Below are positions 8,824 through 18,200 of a DNA stretch of 64,000 bases, one piece after another (the first letter of the stretch is position 1; each line of letters begins with the position of its first letter). Origin of the DNA: RI-231 sp041394905 (GTDB lineage: Bacteria > Acidobacteriota > Terriglobia > Bryobacterales > UBA6623). The stretch spans positions 186,001 through 250,000 of the forward strand of contig JAWKHJ010000006.1 of the NCBI GenBank assembly GCA_041394905.1. The letters are read 5' to 3'. The notes beneath the pieces were generated by a model. That model was given only the letters and a program-made list of their open reading frames with translations, had not been told where the DNA came from and ran no database searches. Both the position numbers and the translations under genes were made by a program.

Positions 8824-9732
8824 ATGCGCTCCTTGTTGCTGATCGCTGTCGCCGCTCCGTTGCTGGCGCAAACCCAACTCCCCTACCGCCACGTGGACGA
8901 CTGGGCGCAGATGCCCGCCGACTACAAGCCCGGCGCCGGCATGGCGGTCGCCATCGACGGGGACGGAAACGTCTGGTACTACAACCGCGGCTCGCACCCG
9001 GTGATCCAGTTCGCGCCGGACGGTAAGGTCTTGCAGGCCTGGAAGGAAGATCCCAAGCTATCCAACCACGCCACCTCAGCGCATGGCATGGGCGTAGGCG
9101 TCGATGGGGCGATCTGGCTGGTGGGCCGCGAGACCAATCGCATCTTCAAGTTCTCGCCCGAGGGCCGCGTGCTGCAGGTGATCGGCGGTTTTTCGGGCAT
9201 GCAGGGCGACGACTCGGCCAAGTATGCCTTCAATCGTCCCGCGGGCGTCGCGCAGGATAGCCACGGCAACACCTATATCGCAGACGGCTACCGCAACACT
9301 CGCGTGGCGAAATACGGCCCATCGGGCGACTACATCACGCACTGGGGCGGCAAGGGCGACGCGAAGGGGCAGTTCAACTTGGTCCACGGCGTCACCGTCG
9401 GTCCCGGCGACAAGATCTACGTTGCGGACCGCGGCAACAAGCGCATCCAGGTCTTCGACGCCGACGGCAAGTTCCTCGATATGTGGGACGGCTTCGGCAC
9501 GCCGTGGGCGCTCACCTATGACAAGCGCGAAAACGTGATCTGGGCCTGCGACGGCGACGCCGGACACGTGATCAAGCTCTCGATGGACGGCAAAGTTCTG
9601 GGGATGTTCTCAACCGACGGCCCCGCGCCAGGACAGTTGCACCAAGTCCACGGGATTGCGGTCGGCCCCGACGGCGCAATCTACGTCGCGGAAACGGTGA
9701 ACCAGCGTATTCAGAAGTTCGTGAAGCGCTAA
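8824..9732 (+). CDS. Secreted NHL-repeat beta-propeller
   Basis: A 302-residue exported protein (leader MRSLLLIAVAAPLLAQ) built of NHL repeats: NRPAGVAQDSHGNTYIADGY, LVHGVTVGPGDKIYVADRGN and QVHGIAVGPDGAIYVAE are clear units ending in RIQVFD or RIQKF. The overall pattern matches the peptidylglycine alpha-amidating lyase-like NHL family, a six-bladed propeller, but lyase activity in bacteria is not established, so only the fold is claimed. Confidence 0.87.
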   Translation: MRSLLLIAVAAPLLAQTQLPYRHVDDWAQMPADYKPGAGMAVAIDGDGNVWYYNRGSHPVIQFAPDGKVLQAWKEDPKLSNHATSAHGMGVGVDGAIWLVGRETNRIFKFSPEGRVLQVIGGFSGMQGDDSAKYAFNRPAGVAQDSHGNTYIADGYRNTRVAKYGPSGDYITHWGGKGDAKGQFNLVHGVTVGPGDKIYVADRGNKRIQVFDADGKFLDMWDGFGTPWALTYDKRENVIWACDGDAGHVIKLSMDGKVLGMFSTDGPAPGQLHQVHGIAVGPDGAIYVAETVNQRIQKFVKR

Positions 9733-9796
9733 AACAGGGCGCGCCCGCGAGGGTGCGGTCCGTGGCCGCAGGCGCACGGAAGTCGGCTTCATTCAA

Positions 9797-10378
9797 CTAT
9801 GGAAGGCTCGAGCCGGCCTCTTCCAGATCCGCCGGGGTGTCGATGTCCGCAACCACCGCCGGGTCGTCCACATCCACGAAGCGCGCCGCGGCGTAGTGCG
9901 CCCGCAACACCGGCTTTGGGCGCTTCCTCGCCGGTAAGGTCAGCAACTGCCCCAGCACCGCGCGTGAGATCACCGCCGGGTGGCCGCGCTCGCCGTAGTA
10001 GAGCGGCAACACGAGATTCGCCCCCGACGACTCAAACGCATCGACCAGCTTGTCCAGCGTCTCCGGCCGAAGCCCTGGGTGGTCGACGAGCGTAAAGGCT
10101 ACCCCGTCCGTGTCCCAGCCGGCGGCGCGCAGGCCGGTTTGCAGCGACGAGAGCATCCCGCGGTCGTAGCCCTCGTTGACCACCACTTGCGCGCCTTCAG
10201 CCGCCGGGCGAATTTGCTCGGCGTTGTGGCCTAGCACCACGATCACCGGGTCGCAGCGCTTGCGGAACGTGCGCACCAGCGAGCCTAGGAATGTCGATTC
10301 GCCGCAGGGCAGCAGCGCCTTATCTCGACCCATACGGCTCGATCGGCCGGCGGCCAAAATCACTCCCGCGAGTTTCAT
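9797..10378 (-). CDS. MocA/MobA-like nucleotidyltransferase
   Basis: Molybdenum-cofactor cytidylyltransferase family: transfers CMP (or GMP) to molybdopterin for hydroxylase-type molybdoenzymes. The N-terminal nucleotide loop LAAGRSSRMGRDKALLP is canonical, and the metal/substrate segment LVDHPGLRPETLD is present. Length 193 is normal. It begins 13 bases after the XdhC gene and shares its strand, an arrangement typical of the maturation part of xanthine or CO dehydrogenase operons. No molybdoenzyme structural gene is visible here. Confidence 0.87.
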   Translation of the reverse strand: MKLAGVILAAGRSSRMGRDKALLPCGESTFLGSLVRTFRKRCDPVIVVLGHNAEQIRPAAEGAQVVVNEGYDRGMLSSLQTGLRAAGWDTDGVAFTLVDHPGLRPETLDKLVDAFESSGANLVLPLYYGERGHPAVISRAVLGQLLTLPARKRPKPVLRAHYAAARFVDVDDPAVVADIDTPADLEEAGSSLP

Positions 10379-10391
10379 TCCTATTTCGATC

Positions 10392-11285
10392 CTACGTTGG
10401 TCTGCTCCGGCGTCGTCTCGGGGCTTCGTTTGGCGTCTGGATCGTCACGGCTTTTGGCAGGCCCTCGCGGAAGATCGACTTCGAAAGCTCGCTCCAACCC
10501 GCCTGCGGGCGGCGGCGATGGTGGATCATCTCGGCGACGACGGACACGGCGATCTCTTCCGGCGTCACTGCGCCGATGTCGAAGCCCATCGGGGCGTGGA
10601 CGCGCACCAGCTTTTCCGCCGGCACGCCTTCGCGCACGAGCTGCTTGGCCACCTCGATCGTCTTGCGCTTGGAGCCGATCATGGCCACGTAGCGGGCCTC
10701 GGTTTGCACCGCCCAGCGCAGCACGCGCATGTCGTCCCGATGGCCGCGGGTCACGATGATGAGGTAGGTTGCGCTCGAGACTTCGAGCTTCGGGAAAACG
10801 TTCTCGTAGTCGTCGGCGTAGACCTCAAACGCCTCCGGAAAGCGCTCGGCATTGGCATACTGCTCGCGGTCGTCGATGACCGCGGTGCGAAAGCCTGCCA
10901 GCGAGGCGACCTTCGAGAGGCTCTTCGAGATGTGCCCGCCGCCGAAGATGTAAGCCGTCGGAATGGGCAGCACCGGCTCGACGTAAACGTTCAACTGTCC
11001 TCCGCAGATCAGGCCGTTGTCGTAGGCCGCTTCCTGATTGAGGCGGAAGCTCAGCATGCGTGGCTTCTCGGTCTCCATCACCTCGCGGGCGGCGTTCCAC
11101 ACCTCGGCCTCGGTACAGCCGCCGCCGATGGTGCCCACCATAGAGCCGTCCTCGCGGATGAGCATTTTGGCGGACTGAAAGCTCGGAATGGAGCCTTCGA
11201 CTTCGACGATGGTGCACAGCGCAGCCTTATGGCCACGGCGGCGCACCTCCACGAGCTCTTCGAATACGTCCATCGGGCGAGGCAT
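10392..11285 (-). CDS. xdhC: XdhC family molybdoenzyme maturation factor
   Basis: XdhC/CoxI-type protein that binds molybdenum cofactor, promotes its sulfuration and delivers it to a hydroxylase-type enzyme. The N-terminal XdhC/CoxF domain shows ALCTIVEVEGSIPS and GTIGGGCTEAEVW; the C-terminal Rossmann domain shows IFGGGHISKSLSKVA and VTRGHRDDMRVL, ending with GAVTPEEIAVSVVAEMI. Length 297 is normal and no frame break is seen. It forms a two-gene unit with the MocA-like gene downstream and is divergent from sulfatase 1. Confidence 0.92.
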   Translation of the reverse strand: MPRPMDVFEELVEVRRRGHKAALCTIVEVEGSIPSFQSAKMLIREDGSMVGTIGGGCTEAEVWNAAREVMETEKPRMLSFRLNQEAAYDNGLICGGQLNVYVEPVLPIPTAYIFGGGHISKSLSKVASLAGFRTAVIDDREQYANAERFPEAFEVYADDYENVFPKLEVSSATYLIIVTRGHRDDMRVLRWAVQTEARYVAMIGSKRKTIEVAKQLVREGVPAEKLVRVHAPMGFDIGAVTPEEIAVSVVAEMIHHRRRPQAGWSELSKSIFREGLPKAVTIQTPNEAPRRRRSRPT

Positions 11286-11358
11286 TGCCTTTAGTGTAAC
11301 GCCAGGCCTGTTCGCTTCTAGCAGCGGGGACGAGCTTCAAGCTACACTAACCGCCTCA

Positions 11359-13065
11359 ATGCCTCGTGTAATTTTCGCGCTTCTCCCGGCCCTGCTATTC
11401 CTCGCCGCCTGCTCGTCGGAAACCCCTCCGGAGGCGGCCCCTGCGGACCGTCCGAACATCGTCCTGATCATGACGGACGACCAAGGCTGGGGGCAGCTCG
11501 GCGTCCACGGCGACCCGGTGCTCAAGACGCCGAACATCGACAAGCTTGCTTCCGAAAGTGTTGAATTTACGCGCTTTTATGCGTCCCCGGTCTGCGCGCC
11601 GACCCGCGCCAGCCTGATGACTGGGCGCTACAACTATCGCACCGGCGTGGTCGACACGTTCGTCGGACGCGCGATGATGGCGGCCGACGAGGTGACCATC
11701 GCCGAACGGTTGGGAGACGAGGGCTACCGCACGGGCATCTTCGGGAAATGGCATCTGGGCGACAACTACCCAATGCGCGCCATGGACCAGGGCTTCCAGG
11801 AAGCGGTCATCCATCGCGGCGGCGGCATCGGCCAGCCGTCCGACCCTCCTGGGTCCAGCTACTTCGATCCGATCCTGTTTCGCAACGGCGAGCAGGAGCA
11901 AATCCAGGGCTATTGCACGGACATCTTCTTCAGCGAGGCGATGCGGTTCATTGACGAGGGCGGGGAAGAACCGTTCTTCGTCTACCTGCCGACCAACTCC
12001 GCACACTCGCCCTACCAAGTGCCCGATTCCTACCGCGAGCCTTATGCCCAGCAGGGCCTGGACGACAAGGACGCCCGCATCTACGGGATGATCACCAACA
12101 TCGACGACAACGTTGGGCGCCTGCTGGCCCATCTCGATCAGAAGGGGATGGCGGAGAACACGATCTTCATTTTCATGACCGACAATGGGCCGACGACGCA
12201 GCTCTATACGGCCGGCCTGCGCGCGCAAAAGGCCTCGGTCTACGAAGACGGCATCCGCGTTCCGTTCTTCTTTCGCTGGCCGGCCAAGCTCAAGCCCAAG
12301 AAGGTCGACACGATCGCGGCGCACATCGACGTGACGCCCACTCTAATGGACGCCGTCGGCTCGCCCATCGGCCCCGCGGAAGAGATCGACGGCCGCAGTC
12401 TGATGCCCTTGCTCACCGGCGACGGCGAGGGGTGGCGCGACCGTTTTCTGTTCATCCAATCCCACCGCGGCAACGAGCCTGAGTTGTGGCGCAACGTCGC
12501 TATCATCGGTCAGGAGTACAAGCTCGTACAGCCGCTCAGCTTCGCCCAACCCATGCCGCGTGGCGCGAAGCGCGAGCTCTACAACCTGATCGAAGACCCA
12601 GGCGAAACCACAGATGTCTCTGACGACATCGCCAACCGCGAACGCATCGCGACCATGAGCCGCGATTACGAGATTTGGTTCCAAGACGTAAGCCGGACTC
12701 GAGGCTACGCCCCGCAGCGCATCTTCATCGGAACGGAGTTTGAGAACCCCGTTACGTTGACCCGCCAGGACTGGCGCGTGACCGGCAACGCCGCTTGGGG
12801 CAAAGGCGATGTTGGTTCTTGGGCGGTCGAGGTGCGCGAGCCCGGACTGTATGACGTACGGTTCGATTTCGATCCGCTTGAAAACCCTTCCCGCGTCGAC
12901 TTCCATCTGGGGGCGGCGTCGGAGTCCAAGCAAATGCCGGAAGGGGCGGAGACCGTTTCGTTTGAGGACGTAGACCTACAACATGGCCCTGCGATGCTGG
13001 AGGCGCGGATCGAATCTGGAGGTCACGTGGAAGGTGTGAAGTTCGTCCACGTGACGAAGAAGTAG
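11359..13065 (+). CDS. Sulfatase (arylsulfatase A-like) lipoprotein
   Basis: Hydrolyses sulfate esters, probably on polysaccharides, at the cell surface. ATG 11359 gives a lipoprotein leader ending LLFLAACSSE; an open frame extends further upstream but is antisense to xdhC. Sulfatase landmarks: metal-binding IVLIMTDDQGWGQL, the formylglycine signature VCAPTRASLMTGR (Cys codon near 11593), FGKWHLGDNYP, and the later FMTDNGP. The Cys-type C-x-P-x-R site needs formylglycine-generating enzyme or anSME, neither of which is in the window. The last ~130 residues form an extra beta-rich domain beyond the usual sulfatase C-terminus. Length 568. Confidence 0.93.
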   Translation: MPRVIFALLPALLFLAACSSETPPEAAPADRPNIVLIMTDDQGWGQLGVHGDPVLKTPNIDKLASESVEFTRFYASPVCAPTRASLMTGRYNYRTGVVDTFVGRAMMAADEVTIAERLGDEGYRTGIFGKWHLGDNYPMRAMDQGFQEAVIHRGGGIGQPSDPPGSSYFDPILFRNGEQEQIQGYCTDIFFSEAMRFIDEGGEEPFFVYLPTNSAHSPYQVPDSYREPYAQQGLDDKDARIYGMITNIDDNVGRLLAHLDQKGMAENTIFIFMTDNGPTTQLYTAGLRAQKASVYEDGIRVPFFFRWPAKLKPKKVDTIAAHIDVTPTLMDAVGSPIGPAEEIDGRSLMPLLTGDGEGWRDRFLFIQSHRGNEPELWRNVAIIGQEYKLVQPLSFAQPMPRGAKRELYNLIEDPGETTDVSDDIANRERIATMSRDYEIWFQDVSRTRGYAPQRIFIGTEFENPVTLTRQDWRVTGNAAWGKGDVGSWAVEVREPGLYDVRFDFDPLENPSRVDFHLGAASESKQMPEGAETVSFEDVDLQHGPAMLEARIESGGHVEGVKFVHVTKK

Positions 13066-13088
13066 CTTGGATTTCGACCCAAAGTCGA

Positions 13089-13112
13089 CGCTGGGTATCG
13101 AGCCGCCCAGCG
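13089..13112. terminator. Possible terminator between convergent genes
   Basis: Seven-base perfect stem CGCTGGG / CCCAGCG with a ten-base loop, in the 66-base gap between sulfatase 1 and the receiver gene. No T-run follows on either strand, so intrinsic termination is only plausible. Confidence 0.35.
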
Positions 13113-13131
13113 CCGGATGGGCCGATTGTGA

Positions 13132-13569
13132 TTAGTAGGGCGAGCCTACCGAAGTGCGCACGCCCTTGAGCGCACGTCCGAGAACGGCGCCAAGGTAGCG
13201 GTGGTCGCGAGCATCCGAGATACAGCCCGCAGGCTGAACCATCGAGATCTGCAGCCTCAACATCGGGTCGTCGGCTGTCCCTACGAACACGACCGGAAGT
13301 CCGAGGTCTTGCTGTAGGGTTCGCGAGAGCTCGATTCCGTCGGGCTGACCCGAAAAGAAGATTCCGCTGATTACGAGGTTCGGCCGCGTCCGTATCGCCG
13401 CATCCACGGCGAGCCTGGGGTCTCGGCAGACCCCCACGACTTGATAGCCGCCGCTATCGGCTCCGGAGCACAACGCGTCGGCTATGTTGGCGTCGCCTTC
13501 CACGATCAGGATGCGACCTTTCGCCACGCCGGCCGCAGTCTCGAGCGGGACGGAAAATTGCGCCGTCAT
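13132..13569 (-). CDS. Degenerate receiver-domain protein lacking phospho-Asp
   Basis: Stand-alone CheY-like fold of 145 residues: RILIVEGDANIADAL (beta-1 with altered acidic pair), RTRPNLVISGIFFSGQPDGI (beta-3) and LPVVFVGTADDP (beta-4 with the conserved Thr). Aligned to the consensus PDLVLLDI, the phosphoacceptor Asp is replaced by Gly, and the conserved Lys after beta-5 is replaced (GCISDARD in place of GYLLKP). This predicts a phosphorylation-independent pseudo-receiver, perhaps a docking or inhibitory partner of a kinase. No output domain. The ATG overlaps the stop of the preceding receiver-like locus as ATGA. Confidence 0.78.
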   Translation of the reverse strand: MTAQFSVPLETAAGVAKGRILIVEGDANIADALCSGADSGGYQVVGVCRDPRLAVDAAIRTRPNLVISGIFFSGQPDGIELSRTLQQDLGLPVVFVGTADDPMLRLQISMVQPAGCISDARDHRYLGAVLGRALKGVRTSVGSPY

Positions 13570-13950
13570 GATCTAAGCCTCATGTGCGGGTGGTTTCGCC
13601 GCCCGCTTGTTCGAACCTTCGGGCAGAACATAGGGCGGACGCATAACGGCTGCACCGCCCCGGCCGTAAACAGCTCCGTGCGGGAGCCCGGGATCGTCGT
13701 ACTGACGCGCAAGATGAAGTCGGCTTCGCTGCCGCTCCGAACCATACAGCTCAACACGTCGGCCTCAGCTGTTGTCCGGCAGGTGGACGCTAGACAGCAC
13801 CAAGTCGAACTCTCCAGTGTGGATGCGGGGTCTGGCTTGAGCGAGGAGGACACACGGCTGCGTCAGAACACTTGGCCTGCACTTCCGCGAGCAACTCAGG
13901 GGGCAAGCTTCCTCGATGACGAGGATGCTACGTTTCGATATTCAGACCCC
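13566..13950 (-). pseudogene. Frameshifted second receiver domain
   Basis: Pieces of a receiver fold appear in successive minus-strand frames: RSILVIEEA near 13940-13915, GEFDLVLSSVHLPD near 13825-13785 (consensus PDLVLLDVRLPD with the Asp replaced by Ser), and FILRVSTTIPGSR...FTAGAVQPLCVRP near 13720-13630. The last frame ends in TGA at 13566-13568, overlapping the next ATG by four bases as in a coupled operon. Either a decayed paralogue or an intact gene broken by sequence errors; no convincing start codon is visible. The missing phosphoacceptor parallels its neighbour. Confidence 0.55.
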
Positions 13951-14219
13951 TCCGGTCGGGCTTATTGTTGACTCGGCCGAAGGGCTCCGATTGTTACAAG
14001 AAGTTTTATCGGATGCTTGACTGAGATCCCGAATTCTTTTGTTGCGGTTAACGTGATGCAGAGCGATAAAGGACGCGCTTTTTCACCTCTGGAGTGAAGC
14101 CTAGCACCGCGAGTTTCGGTCTGGCAAGGCTGGATGCAGAAAAGTCGGAAAAGTGGTCCGAAACGCTCGACGCTGAAATGATTAGAAACGATACCCAAAG
14201 GAGTTCCGGCTGGGGCTTC

Positions 14220-15213
14220 CTACTTCCGGATCAAACGCAGGACACGGCCGTTGTAACTATCGGAGATGTAAACGTCGCCTGAAGGGCAGTGGTGAACGGC
14301 GACGCCGTGCGGACGGCGCAGCTGCGGCCAAAGTGGATTGTCGGCCACGAACGCATCGCCTTCCTCTCCCGTACCGGCGAGAACTTGCCAACGTCCGCCG
14401 TCGGGGTTGTACTCCAGGACACGGTGGTTCCCTTCGTCGGCAATGATGACGTCGCCGTCCAGGTCGACGGCAATATGCTTGGGGGCTTTGAGCTGGATTT
14501 CCGGGTGGTCGGGGCCGATCAGTGTACGAATTTCACCCTGCGGCGAGACGGCCCGCAAAGCACGTCTTGCGTTCGAGGATGAAGACCTGTCCGCGCCGGT
14601 CCGCTGCAGCGGCGCGCGGATCGACTAGCGGCTGCGGGTAGCCTTTAAGCATCCTCGGGCACGCCCTCTTCTCCATTGCTGGCCACAGTGTAGACGGCCT
14701 TCGTGGTGGCGTTGATCACGCGTACGCGGCGGCTGAACAGGTCCGCCACAGAGCTTGCCGTCGCGCGCGTCCACGGAAAAATGGCCCGCTCAGCAGCGAC
14801 GCTTTCCCGACCGCACCGTCGGCGGAATAGCCGCGCTCGCCCGTGCCGGCGATCGTATCGATCAGCCCAGAGGAGAGGTCGATCATGCGGATGCGGTTGT
14901 TGTGCGTGTCGGCGACGTAGAGCTTGCCGTGGAGCGCGGCGACCGAGTGCGGTTGGAAGAAGCGGGCTTCGAGCGCCGTTTCGCCGTCGCCGCCAAAGCC
15001 GGCTTCGCCCGTGCCGGCGAACGGCTCCGGCTTGCCGCCCGGCGTCATCTTGAGGACGCGGTTGCCTTCGAACTCGACGATATAGAGGTCGCCGCCGTCG
15101 AAGGCAACGCCGAATGGCGTTTCGAGCCCGTCCGCGACGATCTCGATCCGGCCGGGGCTGCTCTGGCAGGCAACGAACGCGACGAGGAGCAGGGCGGCGA
15201 ATACGGGGCGCAT
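14220..15213 (-). CDS. Exported NHL-repeat protein (frameshifted)
   Basis: ATG 15213 begins a leader, MRPVFAALLLVAFVACQ, with a possible lipobox Cys. NHL units then follow in three frames: ETPFGVAFDGGDLYIVEFEG, QPHSVAALHGKLYVADTHNN, CVADLFSRRVRVI, KHIAVDLDGDVIIADEGNHR and RPHGVAVHH...GDVYISD. Joined, they make a six-bladed propeller of about 330 residues. Frame changes fall near 14770, 14640 and 14570. Because the repeats resume in register each time, the breaks are probably sequence errors. The gene starts 41 bases after the giant haem protein ends, so the two may be co-transcribed; both could sit in the same extracytoplasmic complex. Confidence 0.75.
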
Positions 15214-15254
15214 GGCGACGATTGTAGCGACTATGGAGGTCCCGGACGCGCGCC

Positions 15255-18200
15255 TCATGGCCGCTGCATCTTCGCCTGCCCGAGCACCCATTCGCGGATG
15301 ACCTCATATCCAGGGTCTTCGCGCTTGTAACGCACGCCGCCTTGATGGCCGTCGTCCTCGCCCGTCTGGATGTTCAGGGGCTTGAGCAGGAACTTCGACT
15401 TCTCCACATCGCTTAGGTCCACCCGTTGCTGCATGCGGCGGTAGTTTGAAAGCAGGTCCTCGGGCGCGATGTAGCCCGCCGCGTCGGGCGGCGCCAAATA
15501 GAGCGTCGGAACGCGGCCCGGCACGCCGTGGCACGAGATGCATGCTCGGTTGTCGCTCTCGTTGATCTTGTTCATCTCGGCAAAGACGTAGTCGCGGAAG
15601 TAGAGAAGGTCGTCGATCCACGGTTTTTCCGGCTCGAGCTTGCGAATGTCGCTGCCCTTTACCGTCGCTTTCTGCTCGCTGATCAGCTTCTCGAGCTGCT
15701 TGCCGTACACTTCGTCGTCGCTGTTGAGGATGTTCTGGATCAAGTCGCGCAGCCGCGGGACAGGCTCCTTGTCGACGTAGTCCGCCAGCGCTTTCCGTAC
15801 GTCGGGGTTACGGCGCAGCGCGGTGCGATTGGCTAGGCGGATGGCCTGTTCGCGCATCTCGCGTGGCGCATCGGCGGAGAACCAGCTGGTGAACATCCGC
15901 ACCACGTCCGCCTTGGCGGCCACGATGGGGTCGATGACGTCGACGCCTTGCTCATCCTTGGTGAATAGCGAGCCGGAGCCATCGTCGGGCGCGAGCTTGA
16001 CGTAATCGATGCCAAAGATGTGGTTGGGTTCCGCTTCCGGGTTTGCGCCGAGCATCTTCACGGTCAGCAGATTCCTTCCAGCTTTGAGCTCGTGCACACC
16101 CAGCGACACCGGACCGCTGCCGGTCAGGTCGGCGCGGTAGAAGTCCCAAGGCTCGCCGATGTCTTCGCCGTTGAGCGCGAACTGCACGATACCCATCTCG
16201 CGGTCATACAGGAACGCCGAGACGATCTCGAACCGCCCGGCCTCCGGCGCGTCTACCGCAAAGGTGAGCTTGGCGCCGGGCACGCCTTCGCGCCACCAAA
16301 GGATGGTGTTGCGGCTGGTCAGCCCGTCGGGGACGATCTGCTCAGTCGTGCGTCCAAAGGTCGGCTCGACCACCTCCAGGTCTTCGGCCTCGACCGCGCC
16401 CTCGACGGCCTCTTCGCCGTGCAGCCCGCCTTCTTCAAGGTGATCATCCACTCGGTGGAAGGCAGCCAGAGCTCGCGCGTTCCGTCGCCGATGAAGTCGA
16501 ACGCGGTGCGGCGTTGCAGCGTGGTTGCCCCCAAGATTTCGCCCAAAAGGGCCGCGCGCTCCGACGGATCGACCGCGGGGCGGGAGCTCAGCCGGCCGTG
16601 TGAGATTCGCCGTGGGGGAGGGAAGCGCAGCCCGTGGGCTGGGCACGAGCAGGCGATAGAAGGCCTCTTCCTGCTCCGGGCTGACTTGGTCAAAGTCCCA
16701 CTTCACTTTCGACAGGAAGCCGGCGAGCGCCTTGGCGTCGTCGGCGCGCTGGGCCGAGGCGATGAAGCACCTTGTCGAGCAGTTTGCGCAGCGTCTCCGG
16801 CTGCGCGGGCGGTCAGGGCCTGCGGGTTGGCGAGCGCCCGAGCGGCGGTGGCCACCAGATCCAGGTCTCCGGTCTGCAACAGCTCGAGCAAGGTGCGCTG
16901 CAGCTCGGCGTGGTTGATGTTGGCCGCCCCTTCGAGCGCGATCTTGCGCCACTCCGGGTCGTCGGCGCGCCGATAGGCGGCGAGGACGGCGTCGCCCAAC
17001 GTCTGGCTCGCGCCCGGCGTCGAGTAGCCCATTTGACCCGGACCGCCGTCGTTGCCGCGCTCCTGGAAGTGCGTCGCCGCGACGGCTGCCAGACGGCGGT
17101 CGAGCAGCGCGGCCGAGTCGTCGGACGCGGCGCGGCGGCATCGACAGACGCAGAGCTCGCTCAGCTCCGGATACTGCTGATCGAGGTTGTCGCCGCCGGT
17201 CTGGTTGGCGATCTGCCCGTTGACCATCAGCATCGAGGCGGTCGAGTAGCGCAGGGCCGTCTCCGCCATCACGTTGGTTTCGGGACGCGTGAGGTGGCTG
17301 GCCCAGGCCTCGTTCAAGATGTCGCGTACACCCGGGTTCCAGACCCACCAGCGCCAAGCCGCTTTGAATGCATACGCCCGCACGCCGGGGTGCGGGTCTT
17401 CCATCGCCCGCGCTAGCAGCTTCGCCAGCTCCTCTGGGGCAATGCTCGCGCGAGGACCGCTCAAGTCCGCGCGAGTGACCAAGGCTTGCACGACGGATTG
17501 CCGCGTGCGCGCATCGCCGGAATCATACGCCGCAAGCAGCTCCGGCCAGCCCACATCGTCGAGCAGGTGCTGCCGCAGACCCCAGAACGCCGCTTCGCGC
17601 ACGCCTTTGAAGTCGTCTCCCAGCCCGTTGACTAGTGCTTGGACGACCTGTGCGCGCATTGCGTCGCTGAGCTCGGGATCGTCTTGGCGCGCGACGGTCA
17701 GTCCCGCCAACCCCAGGTAGGCATAACGCCGTACTTCGGGGCGTGCGACGCGATGGCCTCGATCATCAGGTCGGCGAGAATCGCCCGTCCCGTCGCTTGC
17801 AAAGCGCGTACGCGTGCCAGTGTGTCAAGCGCGCTCTCGCCCGCCTTGGGCTCGAACGTCGCTCGTTCATAGGGCCGCGCCGTCCCGGGGAAGAGCTTGC
17901 TCAGCGCACGAATGGCGTACGCATTGGTCACAAACCCGGTCTGGGCGGCCTTGTTCCATAAGCCGTACTCGTATTGATTGGCCAGCAGCCAGTCGACGCC
18001 GCCCTTCACCGCGGTGTCTTCGGGGCCGAAGCCCGCCGCGTGCAGCGCGATCAAGCTCACCCCCGTCGGCGCGGCGTCGGGCTCTTCGTCCAGGCGCTTC
18101 CACTCCTCGCCTTCCTTCAAACCCAAATCGAAGCCCCAGCCGCCTGAGTCCTGTTGCAGTGCGCGCAGGCGCTTCACGTCCTTTTGCGCCTGCTCTTCGA

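Noticed and set aside
10176..11294. 372-codon plus-strand open frame opposite xdhC
   Set aside because: It mirrors the coding pattern of xdhC and mocA, has no family match and ends inside sulfatase upstream DNA; it is antisense shadow.
13962..14198. 78-codon minus-strand frame in the gap before the NHL gene
   Set aside because: Composition is unlike neighbouring genes, with no Shine-Dalgarno or motif.
15528..15545. TGGCAC...TGC resembling a sigma-54 -24/-12 site
   Set aside because: It lies inside the haem motif codons of the giant gene, and its spacing does not match the -24/-12 consensus.
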